In this document: in pieces, positions 33,850 through 44,497 of the stretch
Numbering within the stretch: the first letter of the stretch is position 1
How the letters are laid out: every line of letters begins with the position of its first letter
Assembly (NCBI GenBank): GCA_021292165.1
Contig: CM037876.1
Location: 113,527,379-113,591,378, forward strand
Length of the DNA stretch: 64,000 bases
Source: Shinisaurus crocodilurus
Taxonomy: Eukaryota; Chordata; Lepidosauria; Squamata; Shinisauridae
Direction: 5' to 3'
Made by a program: the position numbers and the translations under genes
Notes under the pieces: model-generated
Databases searched by the model: none
Told to the model about the DNA's origin: nothing
Seen by the model: only the letters and a program-made list of their open reading frames with translations

Positions 33850-35330
33850 TTATTGTGTTATTATTTATTCATCTTATGAGTTGCCCTATATAGCCAATGC
33901 TCTCAGAGCAACAGAAATATAGACAAAAGAAAAGAAAATTGATAAAATTCAGTTACATACAATGAAAAACTAAGAGCAATCATAAACACAATTTAAAATA
34001 ACAAAGACTAAAATATCAGAAACAACAAATACTAAAAATATTGGTGATAAAAACAGCTGTAAGACATAACTTTAAGACACATCTAACCAGTTGAGTACAG
34101 TCATGCCTTGGATTGAGAGCATAATTCGTTCCGGAAACGTGCTTGTAATCCAAAACACTCCTATATCAAAACGAAATCCCCCCAAAAAATTTGTACAGAG
34201 ATTTTTAATTTAAGCCGTACTACAGTACTTGTATTGCAAGATGTCGCTTGCATATCAAGTAAAAAAAAATTAAATAAATATTTAAAAATTTGCTTGTCTT
34301 GCAGAACACTCTCAAACCAAGTTACTTGCAATCCAAGGTATTACTGTATATAGCAAGTTGAAAGGCCTGAGAGAATAAAAAGGTCATTGTCTGGAACTGA
34401 AAAGACTACAAAGCAGGTACCTGGTGGACCTCTACGTCCACCAGGTACATTGCAGAACTGGGGGGCCACTACAGAAAAGGTCTGCTCATGCTCACCACCC
34501 ATCAAATCTTGGTATGCAGGGACACCGGAAGCAGGGCCTCTGATGATGATTTCAGAGTGTGGGAAGGGATGTTTGGGAAGAGGCAGTGTTTCAGATTCTG
34601 TGGCCCTACACTGTGAAGGGCCTTATAGGTTAAACCCAGCACTTCAAATTGAGCCCAGAAATGAAGCAGGAGCCAGTGAAGATGGTACAATACTTGTGTA
34701 ATATGACCGTGATTCCCACTTCCAGTCAGTACTACTGCTGCTATATTTTGTACTAACTCTGCCAACTTCAAGCTGCAAAACTTCCATTACTCCTTTCTGT
34801 AGTTCGTCGTGAAGGGTTCATCATGAACAGTTTGCTGCAAATCCTGGCCACTTTGACCAGAGCTGATGTGCCTGTGGTGCCATATAAAGTGTGAATCAGC
34901 TCATATCATATTCTGTTGCTTTGAATGGGACTTATCTGTGACGCTCAGGCTACTGACCTAAAGAACTTCTGGTTATCTGGATTAAATCTCACTTTGTTAG
35001 CCCACACCAGGCTGACAGCAGCCTCCAAACATCAGTTAAAGGTTTCCACTTCCTCCTTGGAGTGAGAAGGAAAAGATTTGGGTGTCATCTGCTTATTGAT
35101 GTCACTGCACTCCAAATCCCCAGAACTCCTCTCACAGCAGTTTCGGGCAGACGGTAAAGAGCATGGGAGACAGATACTTGTGGGATCCACACAGGCCCAA
35201 GGTCAAGGAGTCGAACAGTAGTTCCCCAACACCATCTTCTGGAATCTGCTCTCCAGGTAGTTAGAACTAGCACAGAACTGTGTGATGAGGGCTTCCTTCG
35301 TTGGTGTGGCTGGCCTCCTATCAGTTCCCT
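33850..35330 (-). mobile_element. Decayed L2-clade LINE with nested MITE
   Basis: Minus-strand fragments read NYLESRFQKMVLGNYCSTP near 35240-35290 (RT) and SRRWCWGTT near 35230. HITQVLYHLHWLLLHFWAQF and LTYKALHSVGPQNLKH follow at 34700-34600 (C-terminal end). There are many stops and frameshifts. A mariner-type MITE (34098-34346) sits in the 3' UTR. Confidence 0.7.
34098..34346. mobile_element. Tc1/mariner-type MITE, 249 bp
   Basis: The ends read CAGTCATGCCTTGGATTG and, inverted, CAGTAATACCTTGGATTG. TA flanks both sides (34096-34097, 34347-34348), as expected for mariner-type transposition. No transposase frame is present. Confidence 0.78.
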
Positions 35331-35337
35331 CCTTACT

Positions 35338-35433
35338 ACAGCTCCCAGAATCCCTTGCCATTAGCCATGCTGGCTGGGTATGCTGGGAGCTGTAGGCCAG
35401 CAACATCTGGGGACCCAAGGTTGGAGAGCCCTG
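35338..35433. mobile_element. Micro-MITE, copy 6, one end lost
   Basis: The right end GGTTGGAGAGCCCTG (CAGGG subtype) and the central foldback around CAGCTCCCAG are present. The left terminus is missing. Confidence 0.65.
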
Positions 35434-36207
35434 CTATAGGAAGAGTTGATAGGCCTCCCTTCTGTGGCACTCATTAAGACTCCCAACTCTGAGTGGTGTG
35501 AATTGTTATATTTTACAGATGGAGTAGTTAATGGATGGCAGCTTGCTTTAGGCCTCCCACCAAGTTCTGTAACCTAGGCCGGACTGTAACCAAGACCTCA
35601 CAAGTAGCAAATATATCTTGGCCAACGGGACCACACAAGCTTCCGTGATGACTCCTCCTAACAGGTCTCCCACAGGTATGTACACTCATTTTTCTTTGGT
35701 GCGTATATTCCTTCCCCCCCCCTCCCCTTTCCTTTTAACACAGGGGGAGAAGTGGATATAAAATGTAGTGCGTAGTCATAATCTGAGAATAGTTCCATAT
35801 AAAAAAATAGGGTTAAGGGGAAAAATAGACTAGAACCTTTCTTCAAAATATGCTAGTTTTCTAAGTGCAAGGATTTTTTTTTTCAACAGGGTAACTTTAA
35901 ACATGAAACACTCCCAACAGAGCTCCATCACATGATTATATTGAATGTCAATTCAATGCTATTGTTTAAGGTGACATGTATGTATTCTCATTATTATGAC
36001 ATGTATCACCATTTTTTAAAAAAAATAGGGTCAGTTTGATTTTGTATGCATTCAGACTGCTATGGCCTTTTGACTAGAATGGAGCTGAAACTACTCCATT
36101 TTTCAAGAGCATTTTTGGTAGTGTCAAAAATGTGCACTCCTCTGTTAGTGATTTTGACATTCCTTGTGGATTGGATCACCCACATTACTAATCCATGCAG
36201 AAGGAAG
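35434..36207. other. No gene recognised
   Basis: AT-rich sequence up to the left end of the DIRS element, with no clear repeat. Confidence 0.4.
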
Positions 36208-36252
36208 GAGGACAGGTTGCTTACCTGTAACTGTGGTTCTTCGAGTGGTCAT

Positions 36253-36407
36253 CTGTGCAATCACACACATGGGTTCTGCGCGTGCGCGGAGGCCGCTTCG
36301 GGAAGATTCCATAGCTGAGGCAAATTTTGGGCGGGAACCCCTCCCCCCTGCGTCTCTATTACGCGGGTTCCCGCCCTCTCCCTCAGTTCCCCTGAGACCG
36401 CCATCGC
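36253..36407. repeat. DIRS inverted terminal repeat, downstream end
   Basis: About 155 bp are inverted relative to 41940-42093, with roughly four substitutions and one extra base. The phrase AGATTCCATAGCTGAGGCAA and the run GGCGGGAACCCCTCCCCCC are shared. The outer 45 bp (36208-36252) are not repeated at the other end; they are complementary to the internal region instead. Confidence 0.92.
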
Positions 36408-36567
36408 GATCCCAGTGCTAAGGAAGAATATAGGAATAATTTCCCTAACCTTTTGACACCAATACCGAGTGTCGAATTCGATGGTACTACACGGCATCGA
36501 CTAACGTGTGCCCAAGGGTCCCAGTCCAGTACACCATCGAAGTCGACAGTGACACCGTCGGCGGGTT

Positions 36568-36661
36568 GTGTGACTGCACAGATGACCACTCGAAGAACCA
36601 CAGTTACAGGTAAGCAACCTGTCCTTCTTCTTCGTGGTCTCTGTGCATCACACACATGGGC
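36568..36661. repeat. DIRS internal complementary region
   Basis: Positions 36568-36624 are the reverse complement of the outer left end (36208-36264; shared AACCACAGTTACAGGTAAGC). Positions 36624-36661 are the reverse complement of the outer right end (shared CTTCTTCTTCGTGGTCTC). The two ends therefore abut here, joined at about CTGTCCTTCTTC. In DIRS models this copy of the joined ends templates repair and circularisation of the linear cDNA. Confidence 0.9.
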
Positions 36662-36703
36662 AGAGTAGCAAGCTGACTTACCGGTGGGGGGTCGGGGTCG
36701 GCA

Positions 36704-37696
36704 TCATTGTAGGACCGAGGAAAGGACAACTCTGCCGAACGCATTGTCCTTTCGGGATCGGACATCGACACAGTAGTGCGTAACGAACGTCGAAGGCATG
36801 GACCATGCTGCCGCCTTGCAGACATCCGTCAGCGAGACCCCTCTTGCGAAAGCCGTCGAGATTGATATGGCCCTGGTAGAGTGGGCTCGAATCGAGTTTG
36901 GCAACAGTTGTCGCTTGAGATCGTATGCCAGCTTGATACAGGCTACGATCCACGAAGATAAGCGCTGGTTCGATACCGGCATGCCTTTGGAGCGTCCTCC
37001 GTAACAGACGAAGAGGCGGAGGGACTTCCTGATGGATTCGGTGCGGGACTTGTAGAACAGTAACGCCCTCCGCACATCCAACATGTGGAGTTGATGTTCT
37101 AGAGGAGTCGACGGGCTTTGAAAGAACGCTGGCAACACAATGTCCTGGTTCAGATGGAAGGAAGAGACCACCTTCGGAAGGAAGGCTAAGTCTGGGCGCA
37201 ACACCGCCTTATCTTTATGAAAACTAAGGTATGGAGGGTCTACTCTCAGAGCCGTTAATTCCGATGCCCTGCGGGCAGAGGTGATGGCAACAAGGAATAC
37301 AGTTTTGAAAGTTAGTAATCGAAGGTCTGATGTCGCCATTGGTTCAAACGGTTTAGACGTAAGTACCTGTAGGACCAGCTGTAGATCCCAAACAGGGGTT
37401 ATCGGTTTGAACGAGGGGTTTATATTTTTTAGACCTCTCATGAAGCGTTTGACCAACGGGTTCGAGAACAACGTATATCCGTCCTGGCCCTCATGGAACG
37501 CCGATAATGCAGCTAAGTAGACTTTCAACGAGCTCGTCTTGAGCCCTTTGTGTTGCAGATGGAGCAAGAATTGCAGTACACGATGAATAGGCGCTTTAGG
37601 ATAGGGTACCTCGATTTCCCCAAGGTACTCGCAGAAGGCTTTCCACTTTCTTGCATAAGAGGCTCTAGTGGACGGTTTCCAGGCTTCCCGCAGCAC
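36704..37696 (-). CDS. DIRS tyrosine recombinase
   Basis: A frame of about 330 codons without stops encodes a phage-integrase-type recombinase that would insert the circular DIRS DNA into the genome. The N-terminal core-binding part starts KPSTRASYARKWKAF. The catalytic domain shows ITSARRASELTALR (first Arg), RAHSTRAISIS (His-x-x-Arg) and STFVTHYCVDV (nucleophile Tyr), completing the R-H-R-Y set. The frame is continuous with RT/RNase H but separated from it by a TAA at 37721-37723. The first codon after it that an ORF caller would use is GTG at 37696, and no ATG is close by. Either the protein starts at a non-ATG codon, comes by readthrough, or the TAA is a mutation. Length fits the family. 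Confidence 0.92.
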   Translation of the reverse strand: MLREAWKPSTRASYARKWKAFCEYLGEIEVPYPKAPIHRVLQFLLHLQHKGLKTSSLKVYLAALSAFHEGQDGYTLFSNPLVKRFMRGLKNINPSFKPITPVWDLQLVLQVLTSKPFEPMATSDLRLLTFKTVFLVAITSARRASELTALRVDPPYLSFHKDKAVLRPDLAFLPKVVSSFHLNQDIVLPAFFQSPSTPLEHQLHMLDVRRALLFYKSRTESIRKSLRLFVCYGGRSKGMPVSNQRLSSWIVACIKLAYDLKRQLLPNSIRAHSTRAISISTAFARGVSLTDVCKAAAWSMPSTFVTHYCVDVRSRKDNAFGRVVLSSVLQ

Positions 37697-37720
37697 GAGC
37701 TTGAGTGAGTGAGTTTGGAA

Positions 37721-39672
37721 TTAGATAATCCAGGCAGTAAGCTGAAGAATGGACGGATTCGGGTGAAGAACCGAGCCTCGAGCTTGAGAAAGGATTACTG
37801 ACGAGTTCGGTAGGCTGAGGTACTCTCCCTTGGACAACCTGAGAAGTGGCGCAAACCAGGCTTGTCTCGGCCACCACGGGGTCACGAGTATACAGTTCGG
37901 TCGGTCGGACTGGATCTTTGAAATGACTTTGGTCAATAACGGGATCGGAGGGAATATATAAAACAGGGTCCCCGACCAGGTTAACAGGAACGCATCTCCG
38001 ATCGATAAACTGTCGTGACCCGCTCTGCTGCAGAAAACTTGGCACGGCGCGTTGGCTGCCGTTGCGAAGAGGTCCACCATCGGAGTCCCCCATCGCCGAA
38101 AAAGGGACTGACGAATTCGGTCCTCGAGTTGCCACTCGTGAGAGTCGAAGGATATTCTGCTGAGAGCATCTGCAAGAGAGTTGTCTTTTCTCGCGATGTG
38201 GATGGCTTTCACGGAAATATGGCGGGGGATCATCCAGTTGAATATACGGAGGGTCAGGTTCGTCAGCCGTATCGAGCGGGTACCTCCCTCCTTGTTCAGG
38301 TAAGCAACGACAGTAGTATTGTCGGTGACCACCTGTAGGTGCTTGTCCGTAAGTATGGATTCGAGGGACTTCATCGAATTCCACACAGCTTTGAGTTCGA
38401 GGATGTTGATGTGGTTTCCTCGGTCCTGCAGGCCCCATTGCCCCTGCGCTGTGTGGCCCCCACAATGAGCTCCCCAGCCCAGAAGAGACGCATCTGTCGT
38501 TAACGTGACCGAAGGCACGACGGGTTGGAATGGCAGGCCTTTTGTCAAGTTGTGCCGTGTCGTCCACCAAAGAAGCGACTGCTTTACGGTGGACGGGATC
38601 GATAGACGGGCTCGGTGTGCATTCGTCTCGGAATCGAACGACCTTATGAACCAGTTTTGGAGCTGGCGCATGTGAAGTCAAGCGAGAGGAACGACCGGTA
38701 TGGTCGAGGCCATGAGGCCAAGGAGTCGCTGAATCGAGAAGGCTGTGCACGAGGTCGCCTTGGGTAATTTCAAGGCGAGGGTAAGTATTTTTAGAGTTCT
38801 GTCCTCTGGAAGAAAGGCACGACCGACAGTAGCATCCAACAATGCTCCAATGAATTGGATCCTTTGAGTGGGAAAGAGTGTGGATTTCTTTGTGTTGAGG
38901 CAGAGTCCGAGGGTGTTCAGAGTGTTGGTAGTCAAGTGTAGCGCGCTCCGAAGGTCCTGAGCAGAGGGTGCTACGATGAGCCAATCGTCCAGGTAAGGGT
39001 AGAGCGTCACCCCTTGAGTCCGAAGCGAAGCACACACCACTGTCATACACTTGGTAAACACCCTCGGTGCCGTCAAGAGTCCGAATGGGAGTACCTTGAA
39101 CTGGAAGGTATCGGGTCCGACCTTGAATCTCAGGTATTTTTGGCTTTCCAGATGGATTGCTATGTGGAAGTATGCATCCTGGAGATCGATGGATGCAAAC
39201 CAGTCGTTCTTGCGAAGGAGAGGCAGGATCAACTGGAGGGTGACCATCCTGAACTTCTTGGGTGGAATGTAGAAGTTCACTGAGCGCAGGTCCAGGATTG
39301 GTCGGAGTCCACCATCCTTCTTTGACACCGTGAAATACCTGGAGTAAAGGCCGTCCTGTGCAAGGTGTGGAGGAACTACCTCGATGGCTCCTTTGAGCAA
39401 CAGGGAGAGTAGACCTCTTCCCGCAGTGCTTGAGATGGTTGTGTTGTGCGGATGCCAAGGAAGGGTGGGAGGGAGGCGAACTCGATCTTGTAGCCGTGCT
39501 GGACAATGTTCAGAACCCAACGATCGGTGGTAATTTTCTTCCATGATGGTAGGAAGAGGGATAGTCGAGTTCCAAACTGAGGTCGAGCCGGAAGGATCGG
39601 AGTCGAAGGGATCGGAGTCGGGGCGTCGGTCGTGCCTTGGGTCCCGTCAAACCCGTCGTCTTTGAGAGTCAC
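37721..39672 (-). pseudogene. DIRS reverse transcriptase-RNase H, one frameshift and one stop
   Basis: The frame starts at ATG 39672, overlapping the gag end by 26 bp. It reads DRWVLNIVQHGYKIEFASLP, then shifts near 39418. It continues GAIEVVPPHLAQDGLYSRYF, SKKDGGLRPILDLRSVN (RT fingers), FASIDLQDAYFHIAI (motif A, Asp), VLPFGLLTAPRVFTK (motif B) and TLYPYLDDWLIVAPS (motif C, YLDD). TGA at 38678-38680 interrupts it before LHMRQLQNWF. RNase H follows with LTTDASLLGWGA, ILELKAVWNSM, VVTDNTTVVAYLN and DNSLADALSR, giving D-E-D-D. The tail VDLFATAAN...LVTPWWPRQAW may be the methyltransferase-like region reported in DIRS elements. The TGA fits CGA to TGA decay. Confidence 0.93.
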
Positions 39673-41845
39673 CTCCTTTACGGGAGCCCCGGTACCGTTG
39701 CTGCTGGTAATGACGGCTCGGTGCTCGGGGCTGCTGTGGACGAGTACGACTGTCCTGCCACTGTTGGTGCTGTTGCCCTTGCTGGGCTGAAGCTATCGGA
39801 GGTAAGTACGGGGCCCATCTACGGCGCCTGTATGGTCTAGCCGGTGGCAACGGAAGGAGCCCCATCTTCCTTGCATTCACCCGGGCTTTTTGGACCGCAT
39901 CGAGAGAGTCGTCTGTCTTGTCATTAAAGAGACCAACTCCATCGAAGGGCAGGTTCTCGATCTTGGCTTTAGCCTCAGTAGTTAAGGTTGAGGACCGTAG
40001 CCAGGCGTGTCGGCGGAGGGCGACCGCGCTCACCAGGGATCTCCCATGACAATCCCCTTGGTGTCTGGCAGTGTGGATCTGCTGCCTGGACGTGTTCATT
40101 GCTTCTGCCTGGAAGACTCTAGCCAAGTCTCTCTTCTCATCCGGTAAATAGTCTATCAGACCGCTCATCTTCTCCCAAAGGAAAAGTTGGTACCTTGCCA
40201 TTGTAGCTTGGTACCCGGCGACCCGGATCCCCAGGGCGCTCGAAGTGTAGACTCTTCGTCCGAAGTTGTCTAACTTTTTCCCTTCGGGGTCTGATGGAGT
40301 CGAGTGTTGTTTGCCCGACTTGGACTGCGCTGACTCAACTATCATTGAGTTCGGAGTTGGGTGTGAGAAGAGAAACTTGGCTGTGTCTGGCCTAACTTTG
40401 TAGAGTGCGTCGAGGCGCCTTGCCGCGGGAGGAGCTGTGGATGGGGAGCTCCATGAACCCTGCACCGTCTCCAACATCGTGGGAGTAATTGGAAGCAGTG
40501 TCGGGCCCGAAGAGGATTTTGAGACCGCATCAAATAGGGGGTCCACTGCTTTCTTCTCCTCAACCACCGTCTCTAGACCGAGGGCTTGGGCCATTCGGAA
40601 GATCTGCTCCTGGAAGGTGCCCATATCTTCGGAAGGGGATACCGCCGACTGGGTGGTGACTTGTTGGTCCGGAGATGTGGAGGATGGAGAGAGAGAAATG
40701 ATCGAGTCCGTGTTCGAAATAGGTGAGCCCGGAGTCGACGATCTACGGGACCGGGAAACAGCCTCCAACGAAAAGGTCGTTAGCTGGTCATCTCTTCCTT
40801 CACCGTGTGCCGGGAGGGCCAGGAGTCGAGTCGGTGGAGACCTCCTGGGGCTCGCAGGTGTTCTCTCCCGCCTTGGTGGGGAACGTCCCCTAGGTGGAGA
40901 TCTATCTCGGGACCGATAAGTTCTTTGGTATCTATACTCAGACACCGGAGAACGTCCTCGACGGTAGGTGTCCCGTGACCTCGAAGAATATCTCGAGTCC
41001 CTGGAATCGCGGGATCTCTCCCTGTAGCGTTGGGGATCTCGTGATCTTGAGGCTGAGGATCTGGATGAAGCCCGGTCCCGGGTGATCAGAACCTCCTCGA
41101 TCTCGAGTGATCTGGATCAAGTTCGTGGGGTACGAGCCCGTACTCCACGAACCGGGGAGGCGAAAGACGGCAGGGCAGAGGTCTGTGCCACCAAAGGTCT
41201 CGAGTCCGACGGCGAGTCCACGATCTCCCCATCCGAACACGAGATGGCCTGTTCAGCTTCCTTCGAGCCCGAAGGAGCTTTTGGAGCGGGGCAAGGCGGT
41301 GGGTCCCTCGAGCCCGAGGGGACCGAAGCGGTAGGAGATTTATGCCCAGCCGGGCATTCAGTGGCCACAACATCCGTCGGGTCCATAGCTAGCGTCGATC
41401 TCGATCCCGAGAGCGACGAAGCCAGTTTCTTTGCTAATCTCCTCGCTTTTTCCTTTCGTTCCTTGCTTTTCCTTTTCGCTTCCTCTTTCTCTCTGCGTGC
41501 CTTCTTGGCCTTACTTTTGGATATCATTGTGGCCATGTAGGCCTCCTGAGCGTCCGCTGAGGAGACCGTGTGCGAAGGCGGCGTACTAGGCCTTGGTAAA
41601 GTGGAAGGCTTTTCCGCGGGCGGTTGGAGGGCTTTTTTATATAGAATCGCCGTCAATTTGTCCACCCTATGCTTTCTCGCTTGTTTCGTGAACGCTTGGC
41701 AGTGATGGCAAGCGTCCACGTTGTGGCCTTCTCCAAGGCATGAGAGACAAAGCGAGTGCCCGTCCGCCGGGGGAAGCTTGGTCCCGCACCTCACGCATTT
41801 GTGGAAGGGGGCTTTCGGAGCCATAATTAGTTTGAAGGATCCCAC
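39647..41845 (-). pseudogene. DIRS gag-like protein, one in-frame stop
   Basis: One frame of 732 codons is broken only by TGA at 41117-41119 (codon 243). The N-terminus has a cysteine-rich cluster: CVRCG...CLSCLGEGH...CHHC, probably zinc-binding. A lysine/arginine/glutamate-rich, likely coiled-coil stretch (KKARREKEEAKRK) follows near residue 130. Just beyond the stop lies an SR/RD-rich segment (SRSRDPQRYRERSRDSRD, then RSRDRSPPRGRSPPRR) resembling RS domains, which could bind RNA or splicing proteins. The C-terminal half has LDALYKVRPDTAKFLF and a glutamine/arginine-rich end. The two frames flanking the stop share a phase, so this is one gene. Gag would package element RNA. Confidence 0.85.
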
Positions 41846-41939
41846 GAAGAACGGGGGGAAAGAAGATAAGAAGAAGAATTCTCAGCTTTTTGTTGGATTC
41901 TGTGAAGAATCGAAGAACCTCTCGAAGAAACAGCCACAC

Positions 41940-42093
41940 GCGATGGCGGTCGAAGAGGAACTGAGGGAGAGGGCGGGAACTCGCGTAATAGAGACGCAGG
42001 GGGGAGGGGTTCCCGCCCAAAATTTGCCTCAGCTATGGAATCTTCCCTAAGCGGCCTCCGCGCACGCGCAGAGCCCATGTGTGTGATGCACAG
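41940..42093. repeat. DIRS inverted terminal repeat, upstream end
   Basis: This is the inverted partner of 36253-36407. The outer 17 bp (to 42110, ending GAAGAAGAAG) are copied in the internal complementary region. The promoter for the minus-strand transcript should lie in this segment. Confidence 0.92.
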
Positions 42094-42324
42094 AGACCAC
42101 GAAGAAGAAGCAACAGCTGAGGGAGGAGGAAATGGTACAAAAGCAGAGCACCAGAGGAAACAATCATGCCAAAGAGAATGAATGAATAAATAAATACCGG
42201 TAAATAAATATTTGTGCCATCTGAGTACTTTAATAAAATATTTTTATTTTCCAAAATGGCTAGTTTGGATCTGGAAATCACACTGGCAAATATTTGGTGT
42301 GGCTTTACTTTTGGCTTAAACCAT

Positions 42325-42695
42325 TAAATTGACTTATTTATTATTTATTTATTAAATTTATGAATCGCCCATCTGGCTAGACATCTGGCCACTCTGAGCG
42401 ATGTACAATGCAATAAAATACGGGGGGGGGGGGATACACAGTATAAGACACAATTAAAAATCCTAAACCACCCCATATTCCCGCCTGAAAAGCCACGTTT
42501 TTAATGCCCGGCGGAAGCTAATGAAGGAAGGGGCATGGTGGAGGTCACTAGGGAGAGTTCCATAAATTGGGGGCTGCCACAGAAAAGGCCCTCCTCCTAG
42601 TCCCCACCAGCCTGGTTTCTCTGGCTGATGGGACAGGGAGAAGGCCGTCCGTGGCAGGTCTTGTTGAGCGGCCTACTTGATGTTGCTGGACTTGT
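42325..42695 (-). mobile_element. L2-clade LINE 3' end
   Basis: The minus strand reads the C-terminal end of the ORF (AFSVAAPNLWNSP-like, near 42590-42540), a 3' UTR with TCGCTCAGAGTGGCCAGATG, and an (AAAT)n tail at 42331-42355. It is the same family as the copy at 1-1045. Confidence 0.78.
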
Positions 42696-43187
42696 TTCTA
42701 TTATGGATATTTAGATCAGCTCCTGGACTTACTTAAATGGAAAGATTGTGAAAGCTGTATATTGCCACATTCAACAGAACTGAGATTCATTCAAAATATC
42801 AGATCACCTGTGTTCTGCTTCAGGCATTGATCAATGTACCATGTAATGGCTAGGATTCTTCCTGCCAGCGATTAGTCATCTTTCATACATATTGCACTGC
42901 AGGTTAGAATTCTGGTTAGTCATGTTACAAGCTGTACTATGCCATAGCGCCACCCCACCGCGCAAATTATTTGGTGGTTAAGCTGCCCCCTTTTAATCAT
43001 TCTAGAATCTATTCAGTCAATGCAATAGCCTCGCTGCTTTCAATATATTCCATGTCAGTCTCAAGCTACACATTACATGGAGTTCAGGACACTTGTCTTC
43101 CAGCGTCAGATAGAGTCAGTTTGGTGGAGTCGGTTCCTACATTCAGCTACCAGTCATAAATTGTACTTTGGATATGGCTTTTAGAGT
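42696..43187. other. No feature recognised
   Basis: Unique-looking AT-rich sequence. Confidence 0.4.
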
Positions 43188-43357
43188 TCATAGAATCATA
43201 GAGTTGGAAGGGGCCTACAAGGCCATCCAAGTCCAACCCCCTGCTCAGTGCAGGAAACTAGAGGAGGGGTCTCCCATGATCCAAGTAACAACCAGGCCTG
43301 ACCCTGCTTAGCTTTCCACGCTCAGACAAGCTGAGCCAGCGTAAGCCACAGGCCTGT
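43188..43357 (-). mobile_element. 5S rRNA-derived SINE, copy 2
   Basis: The minus strand carries the 5S-like GGAAAGCTAAGCAGGGTCAG and GGTTGTTACTTGGATCATGG. The CR1-like tail CTTCCAACTCTATGATTC lies at the plus-strand left edge. Confidence 0.82.
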
Positions 43358-43763
43358 CAAATACCATTTGGAAATTGTATCAAAAATTATCTTGCACCCT
43401 TGTATGTCCTCTGCAATTTGTAAAGAGTCTCATTTAAAGTCTATTGAACAATTTTTTAATTATTATTTTTTTTAATGGTCCTTCTGGCCTATGGTATCCT
43501 AATGCCAAAGAAAACACAGTTAACAAGATTTTGCAACAAACCCCAATTTTCTGTTTTTCGTTCAATGAAATACTGTAGTTAGAGTTTGTCTGTTTGTCAA
43601 CTTCCCTGACCCAGATTCTGACCCACTGTAAATCAAATAAAGTTGTGCTGGTGAGTATCAGGCTGGCCCAATGTTGTGTTAAGCTTGCAAGAGAACCTGT
43701 AGGGAATTGCATCATAGTCCCATGATAAGTTTCCTCCCATCGCACTATATCTGGGAAACCTAT

Positions 43764-43838
43764 TGCATGCTTACTTGGAAGTAAGCTCCACTAAAGTCAA
43801 TGGGGCTTGCTTCTGAGTAAATATATTTAGAATTGAAC
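43764..43838. repeat. Short foldback repeat (TTACT/AGTAA family)
   Basis: GCATGCTTACTTGGAAGTAAG is followed by GTCAATGGGGCTTGC and TTCTGAGTAAAT, the common reptile motif. Confidence 0.55.
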
Positions 43839-44067
43839 GTGCCTTTTGTAAGCAGAGCTTCATTGCTAGGCAATGGAGAATGGCAAATGTTTAAATGAAT
43901 TTACATATATGATTGATTCCCACAACCTTCCTTTCTTTGTATGTGTGTGGTGTTTGTTGTTGCTGTTAGTCTTTTTTTTTTGGGGGGGGGGGGTGTTCCA
44001 CATAATAAAATACACAGTTCCATATATTAAACATAGTAATTCATTTCCTGCCTAGGCACACTCAGGC

Positions 44068-44335
44068 CTGTTTCTCAGCGAGGTGGTAAATTTGTGCCTG
44101 ACTCTGAACTGTACCACTTCAGACTGCAGGTCACAGGACTCCTTTTCTTCCTCCATGTAACACTGGCCTGTGGGGGAGTCAGCTAGGCCAGCACCCTTGT
44201 CCCAGCCATCTAATGTGCAATGTGGATGACCGGGGGGGGGGTTGTGCATGTGGGCTAGCAAGAGAGCCCCCTCCGCACATTCATTTCTGAAGTGACACAG
44301 GCCAGACACACATGTACCATTTCAGGAAGGCTACT
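44068..44335. repeat. Unclassified TIR element family, copy 3
   Basis: CTCAGCGAGGTGGTAAATTTG at the left and ACATGTACCATTTCAGGAAGG at the right are related inverted ends. The shared CTGTACCACTTCAGACTGCA links it to 30772. Confidence 0.45.
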
Positions 44336-44497
44336 GCAACATTTAAACTAAGTCACGTTAACTCCCTACTACTCAAAAGCTGGAAGACAGTATCCATGTC
44401 TGAAAAGCCACAGATAAGTATTCTTAGCGAGTCGATCTTCCCAAAGCATAGGTGAGCTAGAGGGACATGAAAAAGAAAAAGGGGAGAGGAGGCAGGA

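Larger units (their letters stand above)
36208..42110 (-). mobile_element. DIRS tyrosine-recombinase retrotransposon, nearly full length
   Basis: The element is about 5.9 kb on the minus strand. It runs from the right-hand ITR (41940-42093) through a gag-like frame, RT/RNase H and tyrosine recombinase, to an internal complementary region (36568-36661) and the other ITR (36253-36407). This is the DIRS order. DIRS elements insert circular DNA by a tyrosine recombinase, so they have no integrase or protease and make no target duplication; none is seen. Three coding lesions are visible: TGA in gag, a frameshift in RT and TGA before RNase H. CpG and GC content exceed the flanks. It is a young but probably non-autonomous copy. 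Confidence 0.95.

Noticed and set aside
36704..36953. Extra short frames opposite and beside the recombinase
   Set aside because: They are shadows of the recombinase frame in a GC-rich element.
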